A stretch of 64,000 nt of DNA, taken from positions 321,859 through 385,858 of the forward strand of contig CBDEGD010000014.1 in NCBI GenBank assembly GCA_965237625.1, read 5' to 3'. The notes beneath the pieces were generated by a model. The model was not told the DNA's origin. It ran no database searches and saw only the letters and a program-made list of their open reading frames with translations. Origin of the DNA: JABDIP01 sp965237625. GTDB taxonomy: Bacteria; Pseudomonadota; Alphaproteobacteria; DSM-16000; Inquilinaceae. Positions 60,146 through 64,000 of the stretch are shown one piece after another. A program made the position numbers and the translations under genes. The number at the start of each line of letters is the position of its first letter. Positions within the stretch are counted from its first letter, which is position 1.

Positions 60146-62221
60146 CTATTGCTGGATCTGAATATGGATATTGCCGTAGCCGTCGATTTCGGCCCGGTTG
60201 CCGGGGTGCACGACGATCGTGGTGCCGGGGTCCTCGATGATGGCCGGGCCGTCGAACGTCATTCCCGGTTCCAGCCTCGCGCCGTCGTAGAGCGCCGACT
60301 CCCGGACACCCTCGAGCGCGTAATCGACGTCCCGGCGGCCCTTGAGGGCGGGCTCGGCGTCGGCTCCGGCCGGCTCGCGCTTTGCCATGGTGAGCTTGCC
60401 GACTTCCGCCGACGCCACCAGATGGATGCCGACCATTTCGACCGGCGCGGCGAGGCGGTAGGTGTATTCGCGCTCATAGGTCTCGTGGAATGAGCCCTCG
60501 ATGGCGGCGATCCCTGCATCGGTTATCGCGCCGCTCTCCAGAAGCACCTCGGTGGTGTGCTCCTGGTTCTGGTAGCGGAATTTGCCGAAGCGCAGGAATT
60601 TGACGCTCGCCGGATCGATACCCTCCGCCTCGAACTGGCCTCGGGCCTGGGCCTCGGTCTCGGCGAACAGCTCTTCGATCCCGGCGGCGGCCCCCGGCTT
60701 GAGATCGGCCAGTCGGGTCACGAAATAGTCGCGCCGGAGATCCGACATCATCATGCCCCAGGCGGAAAACACCGATGCGCCGGCCGGCACGACCACCTTC
60801 TTCACGCCGAGTTCCTGGGCCAGCGCGGCCGCATGCATGGCGCCGCCGCCGCCGAAGGCGACCAGGGTGAAGTCGCGGGGGTCGAAGCCGCGGTTGAGCG
60901 ACACCAGCTTCAGGGCGTTGACCATGTTGTTGTTGGCGATGCGGATGATGCCGCGCGCCGCCTCGTCTGCATCGACGCCCAGCCGGGCGCCGACCGCCTC
61001 GATGGCCGCCTTCGCCGAATCCATGTCGGCGTCGATCTCACCGCCGCAGAAATAGTCGCGATTGATGCGCCCGAGCCAGAGATTGGCGTCGGTGGTCGTC
61101 GCCTCCGTGCCGCCCTTGCCATAGGCGGCCGGCCCCGGCACGGCCCCGGCGGATTGCGGCCCGACATGGAGTTTTCCGAAATCGTCGACCCAGGCGATCG
61201 AGCCGCCGCCATTGCCGATCTCCACCAGATCGACCACTGGCACCATGATCGGATAGCCGGCCGAGGTGCGGTCCCGCTCGATCCAGTAATCGGTCATGAT
61301 CCGGACCTGACCGTCCTCGATCAGGGCGCATTTGGCGGTGGTTCCGCCGATATCAAGCGCCAGAACGTTGGGCTCGCCGATCAGCTTGCCGATTTCCGCT
61401 GCGCCCCAGACCCCGGAGGCCGGCCCGGATTCCACCATGGTGATCGGAATACGCGACACCGCCTCCAGCGAGTCGACGCCGCAATTGGATTGCATGATGT
61501 AGGGACTGCCGGTGAAGCCCTTCTCCCTCAGCCCGGCATCCAGACGCCTGAGGTAGCGTTCCGCCACCGGCTGGACATAGGCCGACAGCACCGCCGTGTT
61601 GGTCCGCTCGTATTCGCGCCATTCGCGGGTGATCTGGTGCGACGACACCGTGGCGATCTCGGGCCAGAGACGTTTCAACTCGGCCAGGGTCGCCTGCTCG
61701 TGGGACGGGTCGGCGTAGGAATGCAGGAAGCAAATGGCGACCGCCTCCACACCATCAGTCTTGAAGTCCTCGACGATGGCCGACAGGCCGCCGAGGTCGA
61801 GCGGTTTCAGCTCCTCACCCTTGTAGCTCATGCGCCCGGGCAGTTCGCGGCGTAGATAGCGCGGCACGAAGGGCTTGGGCTTCTCATAGTGCAGATTGAA
61901 GAAATCCGGCCGGTTGCCTCGCGCGATCTCCAGGGTATCTCGGAATCCTTCGGTGGTGATCAGGCCCACCGTCACGCCCTTGCGTTCGGTCAGCGCGTTG
62001 ATGACGACCGTGGTGCCATGGGCCAGAAAGCCAATGCCGGCCGGGTCGACATCCCCTTTGGCGAGAACGTTGAGAACGCCCTCCTCGAAGTTCGGCGGGG
62101 TGGTGTCGGTTTTGGCGGTGCGGATCACTGATTCGCCGGTGACGGGATCTGTCTCGAAGCAAACCAGATCGGTGAAGGTCCCGCCGACATCGGTGGCGAC
62201 GCGGGTTGATTTTTCAGACAC
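60146..62221 (-). CDS. Hydantoinase A/oxoprolinase family protein
   Basis: A 691-residue HyuA-family protein with the ATP-binding ASKHA fold. The N-terminal TDVGGTFTDLVCFE and the LALDIGGTTAKCALIEDG motif are the two phosphate-binding sites. The second half contains FGGGGAMHAAALAQELGVKKV. With the hyuB copy 2 it opens a cyclic amide using ATP. It overlaps the ATPase gene upstream by 8 bp, so import and hydrolysis are cotranscribed. Confidence 0.92.
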   Translation of the reverse strand: MSEKSTRVATDVGGTFTDLVCFETDPVTGESVIRTAKTDTTPPNFEEGVLNVLAKGDVDPAGIGFLAHGTTVVINALTERKGVTVGLITTEGFRDTLEIARGNRPDFFNLHYEKPKPFVPRYLRRELPGRMSYKGEELKPLDLGGLSAIVEDFKTDGVEAVAICFLHSYADPSHEQATLAELKRLWPEIATVSSHQITREWREYERTNTAVLSAYVQPVAERYLRRLDAGLREKGFTGSPYIMQSNCGVDSLEAVSRIPITMVESGPASGVWGAAEIGKLIGEPNVLALDIGGTTAKCALIEDGQVRIMTDYWIERDRTSAGYPIMVPVVDLVEIGNGGGSIAWVDDFGKLHVGPQSAGAVPGPAAYGKGGTEATTTDANLWLGRINRDYFCGGEIDADMDSAKAAIEAVGARLGVDADEAARGIIRIANNNMVNALKLVSLNRGFDPRDFTLVAFGGGGAMHAAALAQELGVKKVVVPAGASVFSAWGMMMSDLRRDYFVTRLADLKPGAAAGIEELFAETEAQARGQFEAEGIDPASVKFLRFGKFRYQNQEHTTEVLLESGAITDAGIAAIEGSFHETYEREYTYRLAAPVEMVGIHLVASAEVGKLTMAKREPAGADAEPALKGRRDVDYALEGVRESALYDGARLEPGMTFDGPAIIEDPGTTIVVHPGNRAEIDGYGNIHIQIQQ

Positions 62222-63026
62222 TTTCGGCCTCCTTGGCGAGCGAATTGCGCAGCGCCAGTTCGTCTTGCGTGATCACGGGCACCGCGCTGATCAGGCGGCG
62301 CGTATAGGGGTGTTTGGGGCCGGAGAAGATTTCCTCGGTCCGGCCGAGTTCGACCAGCCGGCCCTTTTCGAACACCGCGACCCGGTCGGCGATGTTGCGG
62401 ACGACGGACAGATCGTGGGTGATGAAGATGTAGGTGAGGCCGCGCCGGGGCCTGAGATCGGCCAACAGCTTCAGGACCCGCGCCTGGACCAGCACGTCCA
62501 GCGCCGATGTCGGTTCGTCGAGCACCACAAGCTCGGAGTCGCAGGCGAGCGCGCGGGCGATCGCGACGCGCTGGCGCTGTCCGCCGGACAGGGCGGATGG
62601 CGGCCGATCGGCGAAGTCGGGTGGCAGCCCGACCTCCTCCAGAAGCTCTCCGACCCGTTGCCCGCGTGTGGATCGGTCGCCGATCTTGTGGACTTCGAGC
62701 GCCAGCCTCAGCGACGCGCCGACGGAGCGTTTCGGGTTGAGCGAGGAGAGCGGGTTCTGCTGCACGAGCTGAATGGCCCGCCGATCGGCCAGAGTGCGCC
62801 GTGCCGGCAGTGGCTCTCCGCGAAACACCAGATCGCCGGAGGTCGGCGGATAGATGCCGAGCACCATATTCGCGATGGTGCTCTTGCCGGACCCGGATTC
62901 CCCGACGATGGCGAGGCATTCGCCCTGGCCGACCTCGAAGGAGATGTCGACTGCGGCGCGGATCTCATGCCCGCCTTGGCTGAAGACCTTCGATAGGTTC
63001 CTGACGGAGAGTAGAGGCGTGTCCAT
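62214..63026 (-). CDS. Peptide-type ABC transporter ATP-binding protein (DppF-like)
   Basis: A 270-residue ATPase with Walker A GESGSGKSTIANM, signature ALSGGQRQRVAIARALA, Walker B LVVLDEPTSALDVL and the switch FITHDLSVVRNIAD. The C-terminal RTEEIFSGPKHPYTRRLISA is the oligopeptide-transporter tail. It overlaps hyuA. It works with the DppD-like ATPase upstream and the permease cut at the window edge. The solute is probably the hydantoinase substrate. Confidence 0.92.
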   Translation of the reverse strand: MDTPLLSVRNLSKVFSQGGHEIRAAVDISFEVGQGECLAIVGESGSGKSTIANMVLGIYPPTSGDLVFRGEPLPARRTLADRRAIQLVQQNPLSSLNPKRSVGASLRLALEVHKIGDRSTRGQRVGELLEEVGLPPDFADRPPSALSGGQRQRVAIARALACDSELVVLDEPTSALDVLVQARVLKLLADLRPRRGLTYIFITHDLSVVRNIADRVAVFEKGRLVELGRTEEIFSGPKHPYTRRLISAVPVITQDELALRNSLAKEAESV

Positions 63027-63037
63027 CAGCCGCGCCC

Positions 63038-63913
63038 CTATCCATGCACGACGAGCGGAGCGGAGAAATCCGCCGACTCGTCATCGATGTCGGGGATGCC
63101 GCCGCCAGTGATACGCGGCACCGCCGCCATCAAGGCGCGGGTGTAGGGATGGCGCGGCTGCTCGAAGATCGCCGCCGCCGGGCCCTCTTCGACCATCCGC
63201 CCCTTGTAGATCACATAGACCCGGTCGGCGAACTCGCGGACAACGCCGAGATTGTGGGAGATGAACAGCACCGAAGTGTGGTGGTCCGCCACCAGCCGCC
63301 GCATGAGCGCCAGCGTCTGTGCCTGGACGGTGACGTCGAGGGCGGTGCCCGGCTCATCGGCGATCAGCAGCGCCGGCTCGTTGGCCAGCGCCATGGCGAT
63401 CATCACCCGCTGGTTCAAACCACCGGAGAGCTGGAACGGATAGGCGTTCAGCACGCGATCCGCATCGTCGATCGACACTTCCGACAGGATGGCCGTCGCC
63501 CGGTCATGGGCCTGGTCTTCGGAGATCGCCGGATCCATGCGCCGCAGCACGTCGTGGAACTGGGTGCCGATCCTGTAGACCGGATTGAGCGACGAGGTCG
63601 GGTCCTGGAAGATCATCGTCATGCGCGTGCCGCGCAGCCGGTGGCGCTCTTTCGCCGGCATGGCGTTGAGGTCGGCGCCCTCGAATTCGAGGGCGCCGGA
63701 AATGTGCGACGAGCGAAGCGATTGCAGCAGGCCAAGGATGATACGGGCGGTGACGGATTTTCCGGAACCGGACTCGCCGACCAGCGCAACCCGCTCGCCT
63801 GGAGCGATCGACAGAGAGATGCCGTGCAGGACTTCCGTGTAGCCGGTGTAACCCTTGAAGCCGAGCTTCAGGTCGCGGATCGCCAAGGTCGGAACACTGG
63901 TTGGAACCGTCAT
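63038..63913 (-). CDS. Peptide-type ABC transporter ATP-binding protein (DppD-like)
   Basis: A 291-residue ATPase with Walker A GESGSGKSVTARI, signature QLSGGLNQRVMIAMALA, Walker B LLIADEPGTALDVT and the switch FISHNLGVVREFAD. PRHPYTRALMAAVP near the C-terminus is typical of DppD/OppD. It overlaps the permease by ATGA and precedes the DppF-like gene by about 11 bp. The LSGGLNQR in the signature differs slightly from the usual LSGGMxQR. Confidence 0.92.
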   Translation of the reverse strand: MTVPTSVPTLAIRDLKLGFKGYTGYTEVLHGISLSIAPGERVALVGESGSGKSVTARIILGLLQSLRSSHISGALEFEGADLNAMPAKERHRLRGTRMTMIFQDPTSSLNPVYRIGTQFHDVLRRMDPAISEDQAHDRATAILSEVSIDDADRVLNAYPFQLSGGLNQRVMIAMALANEPALLIADEPGTALDVTVQAQTLALMRRLVADHHTSVLFISHNLGVVREFADRVYVIYKGRMVEEGPAAAIFEQPRHPYTRALMAAVPRITGGGIPDIDDESADFSAPLVVHG

Positions 63914-64000
63914 TGGTCCGCCCCCAGAACGTCGCGCAACGCGTCGCCGATCAGGTTGAAGCCGAATACCGCGACCAGGATCGCCAGCCCGGGAAAGACC
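63910..64000 (-). CDS. Peptide-type ABC transporter permease, C-terminal end only
   Basis: The last 29 residues of a permease (VFPGLAILVAVFGFNLIGDA and then LRDVLGAD), ending in TGA at 63910. This is the conserved end of DppC/OppC proteins. The start lies beyond the window. It overlaps the downstream DppD-like gene by ATGA. Confidence 0.85.
   Translation of the reverse strand, partial: VFPGLAILVAVFGFNLIGDALRDVLGADQ

Noticed and set aside
1..64000. CRISPR arrays, prophage genes and rRNA operons
   Set aside because: No regularly spaced repeats, phage structural genes or rRNA sequences were seen.

Overview
The window looks like the chromosome of a GC-rich alphaproteobacterium, probably Rhodospirillales-like. 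The reasons are the thrS-infC-rpmI-rplT-pheS-pheT order, a small conserved MPRKPNYRFER-type protein, high GC, and many TctABC, TRAP and hydantoinase-type catabolic genes. No genus can be fixed from sequence alone.

Layout. (1) 1-8.6 kb: translation genes on the minus strand (pheT cut by the window edge, pheS, rplT, rpmI, infC, thrS). A 1.8-kb insert between infC and rpmI holds an opposite-strand zinc-ribbon gene, a broken exported protein and the small conserved protein. (2) 8.6-11.8 kb: a family-4 glycosyltransferase, an alpha/beta hydrolase, two tandem paralogous two-helix membrane proteins and tRNA-Ser(GGA). (3) 12-14.8 kb: a luciferase-like flavin monooxygenase, an enol-lactonase-like hydrolase and a flavin reductase, divergent from a LysR gene with dyad operators between. 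(4) 15.8-32.9 kb: a catabolic and transport region, mostly minus strand. It holds three Gfo/Idh/MocA oxidoreductases, LysR, a cupin, a frameshifted Ldh2-type dehydrogenase, OsmC, an Asp/Glu-racemase-fold protein without its usual cysteine, two complete TctCAB transporters, a DctP-like protein without signal peptide, an AhpD-like protein, a GST and a GntR regulator. (5) 33.1-39.9 kb: a divergent plus-strand operon with a zinc alcohol dehydrogenase, a DapA-like aldolase, a TRAP transporter (DctPQM), a DUF1330 protein and a quinone oxidoreductase. (6) 40-43.7 kb: a visibly less GC-rich segment with an LVIVD-repeat protein, a 2-hydroxyacid dehydrogenase and a cytochrome b561-like protein. (7) 43.9-54.6 kb: an amino-sugar module with ABC sugar importer, AGE-family epimerase, neutral-ceramidase-fold amidase, NagA, UPF0309 SIS protein, NagB and a frameshifted LacI regulator. 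(8) 54.9-64 kb: a hydantoinase/oxoprolinase module (HyuA, two HyuB, a racemase, an M24 peptidase) with a peptide-type ABC transporter that runs off the edge.

How it works together. Regions 4 and 5 look like import and oxidation of small organic acids or sugar acids, with GntR and LysR genes at divergent promoters. In region 7, two almost identical 16-bp palindromes (ATGCAACCGGTTGCAT type) lie just behind TTGACA boxes, upstream of the binding-protein gene and of nagB. They define a likely two-promoter LacI regulon that includes a ceramidase-fold hydrolase of unknown substrate; this is the best candidate for an undescribed system. Region 8 probably imports and opens cyclic amides or N-carbamoyl/oxoproline-like compounds.

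Sequence quality. Two genes (Ldh2-type and lacI) are broken by what looks like loss of one G from a GGGG run, and a third by a +1-type shift. This may be sequencing error rather than biology.
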